Shown: positions 1-7,168, numbered from the stretch's first letter. The stretch is DNA of 15,962 bases from Chersky-267 sp034666965 (GCA_034666965.1 JAXDKT010000008.1:1-15962), one strand, 5' to 3'. The notes: generated from the sequence alone by a model not told the origin. Made by a program: numbers and translations.

Positions 1-1061
1 CGCTGACCTATCGCTTCCCGACCGCCAGGGGCACCTTCGTCGCGCGCCACCTGACCCTGACCGATCTGCAGAACCTGGCCTACGCGTACGCCTACGGCCC
101 CGACGATCGGGCCCAGTTCCTGCGCGACCTGGCGGCGGCCACGCAGGGCGACTACGTGCCGATGGCCCGCGCGGCGTACGACAGCATCGTGGTCGACCCC
201 GAGACGCTCGAGGCGATCCCGGACCCGACCTACAGCGACGCGATGTATTTCGCGACCGAGTGCCAGGACTACGCCTTCTACCTCGGCGCGGGCAGTCCCG
301 ATGCGCGGCTGAACGCCTGGCTCGACGCGGGCGAGAAGCTCGGCGTCAACAAGCTCCGGCTCGGCTCGACGTTCTACGGCGACATCCCGTGCGTCTTCTG
401 GCCCGCCCAGCCGAAGACCGATCCGCGCCCAAAGCCGATCGTCGACCCGCCCTATCCCACGTTCATCATGACCGCCACGGCGGACGTCGCCACCCCGATC
501 GCCAACGCGATGCGCCTGTTCGGCCGCCTCAAGGACGCCTACCTCCTGGAGGCGATCGGCGGCGACCACGTCATCTTCGGGCGGGGAGACGAATGCCCCG
601 ACCGGATCATCACCGACTACCTCGTGGCAGGCAGCCTGCCGGCCACCCGCGTGACGGCCTGTCCCAATGACGTCGTCGATCCGTACGTGCCCAACGCCCG
701 AGCCCGCTCGGCCGACTACCGCGACGCCCTGACCCTGATGTCCTCGATGGAGGCGCAGATCACGGCCTCCGACGACTACACCTATCGGCTCGACGCAGAC
801 CCGATCAAGATGGGCTGCAACTTTGGGGGGACGCTCACCTACCGGCCCGTCAAGGACGGGACGCAGCTCACCCTCGAGCGCTGCACCTTCACCCGTGGCG
901 CGCCCATGACCGGCTCGGGCAAGATCAACGACGACGCCGGGACCTTCCGCCTGACGATCCGGCTGCTCGGGCCGAACCGGCTGACCTATCTCGACGACGC
1001 CAACGGCGTGAAGTCGGTCCGGGGCACGTTCCGAGGCCAGGCGGTCAATCTCAGGCGCTGA
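1..1061 (+). CDS. Alpha/beta hydrolase with TAP-like C-terminal domain (5'-truncated by window edge)
   Basis: The reading frame is open from base 3, so the gene begins upstream and the nucleophile serine is outside the window. What is visible is the C-terminal half of a tripeptidyl-aminopeptidase-like (TAP-like, Abhydrolase_4) hydrolase. It has a PTFIMTATADVATP strand with the likely catalytic Asp at codon 483-485, then GGDHVIFGRGDECPD with the likely catalytic His at 567-569. These are followed by the family's YLVAGSLPA...TACPND ending. Members are usually exported or envelope serine hydrolases acting on peptides or esters; the substrate here cannot be told. After the TAP-like domain comes an extra tail of about 110 residues (from about 730) with alternating short beta-strands, two cysteines and no motif I recognise. 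The gene converges on the minus-strand operon, with 56 bases between the two stop codons. An internal ATG at 156 is not the real start because the frame continues upstream with coding character. Confidence 0.8.
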   Translation, partial: LTYRFPTARGTFVARHLTLTDLQNLAYAYAYGPDDRAQFLRDLAAATQGDYVPMARAAYDSIVVDPETLEAIPDPTYSDAMYFATECQDYAFYLGAGSPDARLNAWLDAGEKLGVNKLRLGSTFYGDIPCVFWPAQPKTDPRPKPIVDPPYPTFIMTATADVATPIANAMRLFGRLKDAYLLEAIGGDHVIFGRGDECPDRIITDYLVAGSLPATRVTACPNDVVDPYVPNARARSADYRDALTLMSSMEAQITASDDYTYRLDADPIKMGCNFGGTLTYRPVKDGTQLTLERCTFTRGAPMTGSGKINDDAGTFRLTIRLLGPNRLTYLDDANGVKSVRGTFRGQAVNLRR

Positions 1062-1117
1062 AACCGTTCGGGCGCATCGCCGCACCGCATTCGGTACACG
1101 TGGCGCGACCGAGGTTT

Positions 1118-1765
1118 CTAGCTCGCGCGAAGCCAGGTAAGGACCGCCAGCACGCGGCGGTGGTCGCCGGCCTCTGGCCCGAGCTCGAGCTTGGAGAGGA
1201 TGACCCGGATGTGGCCCTCGATGGTCTTCTCGGTAAGCCCGAGCCGCTCGCCGATCGCTGCGTTCGAGCGGCCTTCCGCCATGAGCTCGAGGACCTGGGT
1301 CTCCCGCGGTGTCAGCTCGTCGAGCGGACCGCGGACCCGGGCACGCCCCAACAGCCGTGCGACCACCTCGGGATCCACCGCGGACCCGCCGCCGCTCACC
1401 CGTCGGACCGCCTCGACGAACTCGGCCAGGTTGCCGACCCGGTCCTTCAGCAGGTAGCCCACGCCCTCGGGCGCATCCCGCAAGAGCCGGAGGACATGGC
1501 GCGTCTCCACGAACTGCGACAGGATCATGATCGCGAGGGACGGGCGCTCGATGCGGATCTGCACGGCGGCATCGAGCCCTTCCGTTGTGTGCGTCGGCGG
1601 CATCCGGACATCGACGATGAGGAGGTCCGGCTCGGTCGATCGGACGACGTCCCGGAGGCTGTCCGCGTCGCTCGCCTGTCCGACCACGTCGAATCCCGCC
1701 ATCGCGAGGGCCGCGGCGAGAGCCTCGCGGAAGAGCGTGGAATCGTCGGCCAGGACTATCCGCAC
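1118..1765 (-). CDS. NarL/LuxR-family response regulator
   Basis: This is a DNA-binding response regulator of 215 residues, a normal length for the NarL/FixJ class. The receiver domain (about 1-120) has the acidic pair D7/D8, phospho-acceptor D52 in IVDVRMP, S83 as the switch residue, Y104 and the conserved K107 in YLLKD. The C-terminal domain (about 148-215) is a LuxR-type helix-turn-helix (LTPRETQVLELMAEG, then a TEKTIEGHI recognition-helix region). The start is GTG at 1765-1763, preceded by only a weak GAG-type ribosome site. It lies inside the last codons of the histidine kinase (10-base overlap), so the two are very probably translationally coupled. The kinase next door is the expected phosphodonor. 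Targets are unknown; autoregulation of the operon is plausible but not shown. It is the last gene of the four-gene minus-strand operon. Confidence 0.95.
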   Translation of the reverse strand: MRIVLADDSTLFREALAAALAMAGFDVVGQASDADSLRDVVRSTEPDLLIVDVRMPPTHTTEGLDAAVQIRIERPSLAIMILSQFVETRHVLRLLRDAPEGVGYLLKDRVGNLAEFVEAVRRVSGGGSAVDPEVVARLLGRARVRGPLDELTPRETQVLELMAEGRSNAAIGERLGLTEKTIEGHIRVILSKLELGPEAGDHRRVLAVLTWLRAS

Positions 1766-3519
1766 GGGATCTCAGCCCGGAGCGTTGTGCCGCCACCAGG
1801 GGGGCTGGTCACCGAGAACCGACCGCCGGCAGCCGCGACCCGGTCATCGAGCCCGCGCAGGCCGGAGCCCTTGGCGGCGTCCGCACCGCCCATCCCATCG
1901 TCTGTCGCCTCGACCGTCAGGACACCGTCGCGGTGGTCCACGGTGATTCGCACCTGGGTCGCCCTGGCGTACTTGACGACGTTCGCGAGCGCCTCCGCGA
2001 CGACGAAATATGCCGTGGCCTCGACCGGGGCGGGGAGCCGGTCCTCGGCGATCTGGAGCTGCACCGGCACCGGCGTTCGCTCGGCGAGCGACTCGATGGC
2101 CGCCGCGAGACCCTCCTCGACCAGGATCGCCGGGTGCAGGCCACGAGCGAGCTCGCGCAGCTCGCCAAGGGCTGCGTCAAGCTCCGCGCTGGCCCGCTCG
2201 AGCGCACCCAGCAGCGACGAGTCGGCCGTCGTTGCCTTCGCCCGCGCCATTTGCAGCGCCAGGGCCAGGGTGACCAGTCGCTGCTGGGCTCCGTCGTGCA
2301 GATCGCGCTCGACCCGTCGCCGTTCCGCGTCTCCGGCCTCGACGATCCGGGCCCGTGACGCCCGAACGTCCTCGAGTTGGGCCCGTACCGCTGCCTGCAG
2401 CCGCTCATTCTCGAGGGCAAGCCGAGCGGCAGCCGCTACCGAGGTCACGAGCTCCGGCCGCTCGCCGATCGCGGGATCGTGGATGAGCGCAGCCAGCGGT
2501 TGTCCATCGCTCTCGAGTCGGGTGACGGCCCGGTCCAGCGAGTCAGTCGCCGGAAGAAGCATCGGTCGCCCGGCCGCGTCCACGTACGTCGACGTTCCCG
2601 CCACCACATAGGCCACCTCCAGGGACGGATCGCCCAACGCGCGAGACAGGATCTCACGCAGCCTCGGCGCCTCGGGAGCCTCCCCGAGCTGGACGACGAG
2701 CTCGGCGACCGATCCGCGCGCAAGCCGGCCGCGAATGAGCCCGACCAGGAAGCCGACCGGGACGAGCGTGGCCGTGACGACGGTCACGAACTCGCCCAGG
2801 TAGCGCCAGGCCAGGCGATCAGCCGAGGTGGCCCCGACCAGCAACCCCGACCCGAACTCCGCGACGATCCCCGCGGCCACGGCCAGCCCACCAATCAGGA
2901 TCGGGCCAGTGATCCGTCGTCCGGCCGCCGTCTCCGACCGGAATCGGACCAGGACGAGGACCAACACGACGACGGCAATGGTCGCGATCGCGAGCCGGAA
3001 GAAGGAGTCGACGTCGTTCCGCAGCGACGTGTCGGCGACGTACCGTAGCGCGGTCGCCGGATCAGAGAGGTCGCCATAGCTGGCGAGGGGGTGGTACAGC
3101 GCAAGGCGGAAGGTGGTTCGCGCGACCAAGGCCCCAAGGAACGCCCCGACGACGAGCCGAGACGATCGCCAGCGCAGTCGTCCGCTCGGATAGGCCAGGA
3201 CCAGCCACGCCAGCAGGCCGTCGTAGTAGCCCTGGAAGGCATAGGCGAGTCGGCCGACGGTCTCGTCGGCCGAGGCCTGGTACGTGCCGACATACCATGC
3301 GAAGCCAGTCAGGACCAGCAGCGGTCCGATCCGATTGTCAGGACGGCGGGCCCAGGCGATCTGGCCTGCCGCCAGGAACGCCAGGCCCGGCAGCAGGTCT
3401 GCCAGGACCCAGATCCAGGGCCAGTTTCCGTCAAGGCGCACCCATTCCGCGCCCAGCGCGAAGGCGACCCCCAACGGGAGAAGCCCGAGTCGCGCCAGGC
3501 GCGGAACGTGAACCTTCAA
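1756..3519 (-). CDS. Membrane sensor histidine kinase, NarL-type (HisKA_3 + HATPase_c)
   Basis: Numbering is from the TTG at 3519 (587 residues). The N-terminal third is a polytopic membrane sensor with about seven hydrophobic segments and an AYPSGRLRW loop motif common in actinobacterial and chloroflexotal kinases. A soluble linker of about 130 residues, possibly GAF-like, and a short coiled coil follow. The HisKA_3 dimerisation motif ERRRVERDLHDGAQQRL carries the phospho-acceptor His408 (codon 2298-2296). The HATPase_c domain has an N-box (EALANVVKYA), DDGMGG, GSGLRGLDDRV and a closing GGGTTLRAEIP. It should autophosphorylate and pass phosphate to the regulator whose start overlaps its end. 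Start choice: the frame extends to an ATG at 3600, but that would overlap the lipoprotein gene by 68 bases and adds a Ser/Arg-rich, non-membrane stretch. TTG at 3519, 13 bases after the lipoprotein stop, is preferred although no good ribosome site is seen. Confidence 0.9.
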   Translation of the reverse strand: MKVHVPRLARLGLLPLGVAFALGAEWVRLDGNWPWIWVLADLLPGLAFLAAGQIAWARRPDNRIGPLLVLTGFAWYVGTYQASADETVGRLAYAFQGYYDGLLAWLVLAYPSGRLRWRSSRLVVGAFLGALVARTTFRLALYHPLASYGDLSDPATALRYVADTSLRNDVDSFFRLAIATIAVVVLVLVLVRFRSETAAGRRITGPILIGGLAVAAGIVAEFGSGLLVGATSADRLAWRYLGEFVTVVTATLVPVGFLVGLIRGRLARGSVAELVVQLGEAPEAPRLREILSRALGDPSLEVAYVVAGTSTYVDAAGRPMLLPATDSLDRAVTRLESDGQPLAALIHDPAIGERPELVTSVAAAARLALENERLQAAVRAQLEDVRASRARIVEAGDAERRRVERDLHDGAQQRLVTLALALQMARAKATTADSSLLGALERASAELDAALGELRELARGLHPAILVEEGLAAAIESLAERTPVPVQLQIAEDRLPAPVEATAYFVVAEALANVVKYARATQVRITVDHRDGVLTVEATDDGMGGADAAKGSGLRGLDDRVAAAGGRFSVTSPPGGGTTLRAEIPCG

Positions 3520-3532
3520 GGCGTTCGGTTGG

Positions 3533-4054
3533 CTACTTCGCTTGCCAGAGATTGCTCTCGGTGATGACCTTGAGCATGGGGTCGGGAGGATTCGGCACAC
3601 GCAGGCTCAGCGCACCCTTGTCCAGCTGCCAGGTGAAGCGGACGATGTCGCCCGCGTACTCGGGCGGGAACGTCGTGGTCTGCTCGAACTGGTGGTCGCC
3701 GGTGATCCGAAATGTTCCGCGGAACACGGGCAGGTTGACCTGGTCCGTGGATACCTGGGAGGAGATCCATGTTCCGTCTGGGTTGAACGTCTGGGTGAAC
3801 GTGCCGGCGTTTTCCTTGAGCAAGTCCTCGGGGACGCCGCCCGCCCGGAGCTGCTCCGCCGTGATGGTCGATGTCCACGAACCCAGCGGAAAGTCTGACG
3901 GGATCGGAAGGCTCGCTGCCGCGGCGCTCGGCGCCGGGCTGGCCGCGCCGGTGGGCTTGCCTGGTTGGCCCGACGGACCCGCTGCGCTGGTGCAGCCGAC
4001 CGCGATCGCGCCAGCAACGACCAGCCCGAGGAGTGACTTGAGGTACCGGATCAT
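3533..4054 (-). CDS. Small putative lipoprotein of unknown function
   Basis: This 173-residue protein has a classic lipoprotein signal: MIRYLK, a hydrophobic core and a lipobox AVGC with the lipidated Cys21. A Pro/Ala/Ser/Gly linker (about 22-55) follows, then a compact domain of about 115 residues (about 57-173). That domain begins LGSWTSTI and has several short beta-strands with a GTF...FNPDGTW pattern, resembling small beta-barrel or lipocalin-like lipoproteins, but I do not recognise the family. It should be anchored on the outer face of the cytoplasmic membrane. The ATG at 4054 overlaps the stop of the upstream receiver gene as ATGA, and a GAGGGA ribosome site precedes it. The histidine kinase starts 13 bases downstream. 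Its position inside a sensor operon suggests it helps ligand sensing or reports on the envelope; this is inference. Confidence 0.85.
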   Translation of the reverse strand: MIRYLKSLLGLVVAGAIAVGCTSAAGPSGQPGKPTGAASPAPSAAAASLPIPSDFPLGSWTSTITAEQLRAGGVPEDLLKENAGTFTQTFNPDGTWISSQVSTDQVNLPVFRGTFRITGDHQFEQTTTFPPEYAGDIVRFTWQLDKGALSLRVPNPPDPMLKVITESNLWQAK

Positions 4055-4428
4055 CGAACTCCCTCATTCCTTTCCGGGAGTACCGCACGCAGCGTATCTC
4101 CCGATAGTCGTGATTTGGTGATGAATCCCAGCGCGCCACTGCCGTGGATTCGACGACCGTAATCCGAGGCCTCTCGCGTCGAGACCAGGATCACGACAGG
4201 CGGCTGAGGCTGAGCCAGCAACCGCCGAGTGACCTCGAAACCATCGAGGTCGGGCAGCTGGACATCCAGCAGGACCAGGGCAGGATGGTGGCGACCGACC
4301 GCGGTCAGGGCGCCCTGACCATCGACCGCCTCACCGACGACATCGAATCCCGCCGCCGCGAGCATCTCCCGCGCCTGTGCGCGGAAGGGCCCGTGGTCAT
4401 CGACGATCAGGATCGACAGCCCGGTCAT
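4051..4428 (-). CDS. Receiver-only (CheY-like) response regulator
   Basis: This 125-residue protein consists only of a phospho-receiver domain. Visible signature residues are D10/D11 (ILIVDDHG), phospho-acceptor D55 (LLDVQLPDLDG), S83/T84 (LVSTRE) and K105 (GFITKS). There is no output domain: the frame ends about 20 residues after the conserved lysine, so it cannot bind DNA by itself. The start is taken as ATG 4428. An in-frame upstream ATG at 4458 would add ten residues rich in Arg, His and Cys that do not belong to the fold. It is the first gene of the minus-strand operon, and its TGA overlaps the lipoprotein ATG (ATGA). Likely roles are a phosphate sink or modulator of the downstream kinase, or a protein-protein signalling partner. 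The family assignment is firm and the role is inferred. Confidence 0.88.
   Translation of the reverse strand: MTGLSILIVDDHGPFRAQAREMLAAAGFDVVGEAVDGQGALTAVGRHHPALVLLDVQLPDLDGFEVTRRLLAQPQPPVVILVSTREASDYGRRIHGSGALGFITKSRLSGDTLRAVLPERNEGVR
4060..4065 (-). promoter_or_regulatory. Shine-Dalgarno site of the lipoprotein gene
   Basis: On the minus strand the sequence reads GAGGGA, five bases before the ATG at 4054. It lies within the 3' end of the receiver gene and supports the ATG start that overlaps the receiver stop codon. Confidence 0.65.
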
Positions 4429-4463
4429 GTGCCGATCGTGGCAGCCCGGCCGTCCCACGGGAA

Positions 4464-4477
4464 CGGTGCTGGCACCG
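4464..4477. promoter_or_regulatory. 14-bp near-palindrome in the divergent intergenic region
   Basis: CGGTGC and GCACCG form six-base inverted arms separated by TG. The site lies 36 bases upstream of the receiver-only regulator start and about 120 bases upstream of guaA, in the only spacer shared by the two divergent transcription units. It could be an operator for the minus-strand operon. With two central bases it is a poor RNA hairpin, so a protein-binding site is more likely if it is functional at all. In GC-rich DNA short palindromes of this size do occur by chance. Confidence 0.3.
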
Positions 4478-4564
4478 GGTCGGCCGGTCGGATTCCCGCG
4501 AGGTGGCCCTGGTGAAAGGGAACTGGATGGTCGCCGCCCGGCTCGCCGGGGCAGCCTGCCCGGG

Positions 4565-4570
4565 TAGACT
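4565..4570 (+). promoter_or_regulatory. Probable -10 element (TAGACT) of guaA
   Basis: The hexamer TAGACT fits the bacterial TANNNT -10 pattern and stands out in very GC-rich surroundings. Transcription would begin around 4577, giving a short leader of roughly 22 bases that still contains the guaA Shine-Dalgarno site. No convincing -35 box is visible at the usual distance. Confidence 0.45.
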
Positions 4571-4585
4571 TGACGACCACGGGGC

Positions 4586-4592
4586 AGGAGGG
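4586..4592 (+). promoter_or_regulatory. Strong Shine-Dalgarno site fixing the TTG start of guaA
   Basis: AGGAGGG ends six bases before the TTG at 4599. This is the best ribosome site in the window and is the main reason to accept the unusually long N-terminus of GuaA rather than a downstream GTG at 4884, which has no comparable site. Confidence 0.7.
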
Positions 4593-4598
4593 TAGCGA

Positions 4599-6434
4599 TT
4601 GAGCGACGCGGCAGCCATCGACGCGGAGACGCTCGACGAGGCCGATCCAGACGGTGATCCCGGAGTGGTCCCGGAGCCAGGGGATCCTCCGCCTCCCAAG
4701 GACCGCGGCAAGACCGTCCACGGCGAGGTGGCCAACGCCGGTCACCGGGTCATCGCCCCGGACGACGCGGAGGTCGAGGCCTACCTCGAAACCGCGCTCA
4801 AGGCGCCCTCCCCCGAGCGCTCACCGGCCGACCGACCGAGTGCCGTGGGCCCGGGGACGATTGCGACGGCCGAGCCGGACACGGTGATCGTCCTCGACTT
4901 CGGAAGCCAGTTCGCTCAGCTGATCGCCCGCCGGGTCCGCGAGCTGAACGTGTACTCGGAGCTGCTGCCCCACGACACGCCGTGGGCCGACATCGAGCGG
5001 CGCAATCCGGCCGCCATCATCCTGTCCGGCGGCCCGAGCTCGGTCTACGATGAGGACGCACCGCGCCCGGACGCGCGGATCTGGAACGGCCGGGTCCCCG
5101 TCCTGGGCATCTGCTACGGCGCTCACCTGATGGCCCACGAGCTGGGCGGGGACGTGGTGGCGGCGACCCGGCGAGAGTACGGCCCGGCCACGGTCACGTT
5201 CACCGACGACGACCGGCTGTTCGCGGGGCTGGATCGCGATCAACCCGTGTGGATGAGCCACGGCGACTCGATCACCCGCCTGCCGGAGGGGTTTCGGTCC
5301 ACCGCCCAGACGGACTCGACCCCGTTCGCGGGTCTGGTCGACCCCGACCGGCAGCTCTACGGGATCCAGTTTCACCCGGAGGTCGCCCACACCCCACGCG
5401 GCCGCGATGTCCTGCGCAACTTCGTCCTGGGAATCGCCGGAGCGAAGCCGACCTGGACCCCGGCCAACTTCATCGAGTCGACGGTGGCCGAGATCCGGGC
5501 CCGGGTCGACGCGCACGCGGCCGAGGTCGGCTCGGACGGACTCGTCATCTGCGCGTTGAGTGGTGGGGTCGACTCGGCGGTGGCCGCCGCCCTCGTTCAC
5601 CGCGCCGTCGGCGATCGCCTGACCTGCATCTACGTCGACCACGGCCTGATGCGCAAGAAGGAGTCCGAGCTGCTGCGCGCAACCTTCGAGCAGAACCTCG
5701 GGATGCGCCTGGTCATGGTCGACGCCCGACAGCGGTTCCTGGCCCGACTGGCCGGGGTGATCGACCCCGAGCAGAAACGCAAGATCATCGGCGACGAGTT
5801 CATCCGCGTCTTCGAGGAAGAGGCCGTACATCTCGGTCGGATCGACTTCCTGACCCAGGGCACGCTCTACCCCGACGTCATCGAGAGCGCCACGTCCGAC
5901 ACCAAGGCCGCCCAGAAGATCAAGACCCATCACAACGTCGGCGGGCTGCCGGCCGACCTGCGCTTCGAGCTGATCGAGCCGCTCCGCTACCTGTTCAAGG
6001 ACGAGGTCCGAGCGGTCGGGATCGAGCTGGGGCTGCCCGACGCCATGGTCCAGCGCCAGCCCTTCCCGGGCCCCGGCCTCGCGATCCGGATCATCGGCGA
6101 GGTCACCGCCGAACGGCTCGACACCCTGCGCGACGCGGACTGGATCGTGATCGACGAGATCAAGGCCGCCGGCCTGTATCGCAGCGTCTGGCAGTCGTTC
6201 GCCATCCTCACCCCGGTCCGCTCCGTCGGCGTGATGGGCGATGGCCGGACGTACGCCAACGTGGTCGCCATTCGGGCGGTGACCAGCGACGACGGCATGA
6301 CCGCGGACTGGGCTCGCCTGCCCTACGAGGTTCTGGGCAAGATCTCGTCCCGGATCGTCAACGAGGTGCCCGGGGTCAACCGGGTCGTCTACGACATCAG
6401 CTCGAAGCCGCCGGCGACGATCGAGTGGGAGTGA
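4599..6434 (+). CDS. guaA: GMP synthase (glutamine-hydrolysing) with N-terminal extension
   Basis: This cytosolic enzyme converts XMP to GMP using ATP and glutamine-derived ammonia, the last step of guanine nucleotide synthesis. The 611 residues compare with about 510-525 for the family. Residues 1 to about 95 are an extra acidic, Pro-rich leader not part of the fold. The class I glutamine amidotransferase domain (about 96-285) starts at VIVLDFGSQFAQLI. It has nucleophile Cys172 in GICYGAH, the SHGD loop, and His259/Glu261 in QFHPEV. The ATP pyrophosphatase domain (about 305-490) has the P-loop SGGVDS (321-326), YVDHGLMRKKE, LTQGTLYPDVIES and KTHHNVGGLP. The C-terminal dimerisation domain has QRQPFPGPGLAIRIIGE and ends in the typical KPPATIEWE. 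All catalytic parts are present, so it should be active. An odd detail is GICYGAH where GICYGMQ is usual. The gene stands alone on its strand between the divergent operon and the next block. Confidence 0.97.
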   Translation: MSDAAAIDAETLDEADPDGDPGVVPEPGDPPPPKDRGKTVHGEVANAGHRVIAPDDAEVEAYLETALKAPSPERSPADRPSAVGPGTIATAEPDTVIVLDFGSQFAQLIARRVRELNVYSELLPHDTPWADIERRNPAAIILSGGPSSVYDEDAPRPDARIWNGRVPVLGICYGAHLMAHELGGDVVAATRREYGPATVTFTDDDRLFAGLDRDQPVWMSHGDSITRLPEGFRSTAQTDSTPFAGLVDPDRQLYGIQFHPEVAHTPRGRDVLRNFVLGIAGAKPTWTPANFIESTVAEIRARVDAHAAEVGSDGLVICALSGGVDSAVAAALVHRAVGDRLTCIYVDHGLMRKKESELLRATFEQNLGMRLVMVDARQRFLARLAGVIDPEQKRKIIGDEFIRVFEEEAVHLGRIDFLTQGTLYPDVIESATSDTKAAQKIKTHHNVGGLPADLRFELIEPLRYLFKDEVRAVGIELGLPDAMVQRQPFPGPGLAIRIIGEVTAERLDTLRDADWIVIDEIKAAGLYRSVWQSFAILTPVRSVGVMGDGRTYANVVAIRAVTSDDGMTADWARLPYEVLGKISSRIVNEVPGVNRVVYDISSKPPATIEWE

Positions 6435-6498
6435 GCGCAACGTCGGGGTGACAGGCCCGGTAGGACCATCGGGGGGTCCACTCGATCGTCCGAGACGG

Positions 6499-6504
6499 TA
6501 GCAT
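6499..6504 (+). promoter_or_regulatory. Probable -10 element (TAGCAT), leaderless promoter
   Basis: TAGCAT lies exactly six bases before the ATG at 6511. A transcript starting six or seven bases after the hexamer would begin at or next to the start codon. No Shine-Dalgarno site precedes this ATG, in agreement with leaderless translation. No clear -35 box is seen. Confidence 0.45.
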
Positions 6505-6510
6505 TCGGCC

Positions 6511-7143
6511 ATGGCCGATCCAATCGACAGTACCGTCTCGAGCCCGCCCGCGACGTCGACCTGTCCCTGGTGCTCTGCGCAGCTGCTGGATCCGGACGCG
6601 ACGACGTGCCCGTCGTGCAAGGCCAACCTGGCCGGCGGCCCCGAGCCACAGGTTCCCGGGTTGACCGCGCTGGACCTCGAGCGACTGGCCTTCCGGCGCT
6701 CGACCACCCCCAAGAAGAGCCGTCTCCTGTCGTGGATCAGCGGCGATTCCGACTACGAGGACGCAACCGAGCCGGTTGCCGCGCCCGGATCGCTCGCGCC
6801 GCCTCCGGCCGAGGTCCGGCGGGAGATGATCCGACTCGAAGCGGCCGCCCTTATCGCCGACCTGGCGGCCCAGGCCGGGGTCCTGGCCAGCGATGATGCC
6901 CTGGCCCTCGGCGAGGCCGATCCAGCCGCTGCCGCCGCGGCCATCCAGGCCCAGCTCGACATCGCGGCGCGGGCCCAGGCGACCGAGGTCGCGGTCGACG
7001 CCACCCCCGCCGCTGGCTCGAGCCCGACCGGCCCCGCCGATCGCCCGGCAGGTACCGAACCCCTGGCCCTTGGTGCGGCACCGGCGCAGGATCTCGGCGC
7101 AGCGCCGGCGCAGGACAAGCCCCGCCGGCGGTTCCGGCGCTGA
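6511..7143 (+). CDS. Zinc-ribbon protein, function unknown
   Basis: This 210-residue soluble protein has an N-terminal zinc ribbon with two CxxC knuckles: Cys18/Cys21 (CPWC) and Cys33/Cys36 (CPSC). A short basic stretch (about 62-72, TTPKKSRLL) and a segment around 95-150 that looks helical and very Ala-rich come next. The C-terminus is a disordered Pro/Ala tail ending in KPRRRFRR, which is strongly basic. There is no membrane segment and no recognised catalytic domain. It could bind nucleic acid or a partner protein through the ribbon and basic tail, but nothing shows which. A 24-base tandem duplication near the end repeats GAAPAQD. It is separated from guaA by 76 bases, which include a leaderless-type promoter, so it is probably transcribed separately. 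Two other zinc-ribbon proteins occur downstream at 12061 and 13263. Confidence 0.75.
   Translation: MADPIDSTVSSPPATSTCPWCSAQLLDPDATTCPSCKANLAGGPEPQVPGLTALDLERLAFRRSTTPKKSRLLSWISGDSDYEDATEPVAAPGSLAPPPAEVRREMIRLEAAALIADLAAQAGVLASDDALALGEADPAAAAAAIQAQLDIAARAQATEVAVDATPAAGSSPTGPADRPAGTEPLALGAAPAQDLGAAPAQDKPRRRFRR
7072..7115 (+). repeat. 24-base tandem duplication in the zinc-ribbon gene tail
   Basis: Two copies of a 20-base segment (7072-7091 and 7096-7115) lie at a period of 24 bases and differ at two silent positions. They encode GAAPAQDL followed by GAAPAQD. The repeat keeps the frame and lies in a disordered tail, so it is probably a simple in-frame slippage or duplication event. Confidence 0.7.
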
Positions 7144-7168
7144 CCGTCGTCTCGACCAAGCCGGCGGC

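Noticed and set aside
1060..1118. GAAACC...GGTTTC inverted repeat between the convergent stop codons as a bidirectional terminator
   Set aside because: The arms are six bases with a loop of about 47 bases, and there is no T-tract on either strand, so an intrinsic terminator is not supported.
1100..2611. A 503-codon plus-strand open frame opposite the response regulator and kinase
   Set aside because: The minus-strand genes have complete sets of conserved catalytic residues; the plus-strand product is low-complexity Arg/Ser-rich sequence.
4478..4598. Possible purine riboswitch upstream of guaA
   Set aside because: The probable -10 element leaves a leader of only about 22 bases, which is too short for an aptamer, and no conserved three-way junction pattern is seen.
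6463..6479. GGACC/GGTCC hairpin after guaA as a terminator
   Set aside because: The stem is only five base pairs and no T-run follows; a short hairpin like this is expected by chance in such GC-rich sequence.
4821..6713. A 630-codon minus-strand open frame opposite guaA
   Set aside because: It is antisense to an unmistakable GMP synthase, has compositionally biased sequence and no recognisable motif, and spans the guaA end and the next gene.
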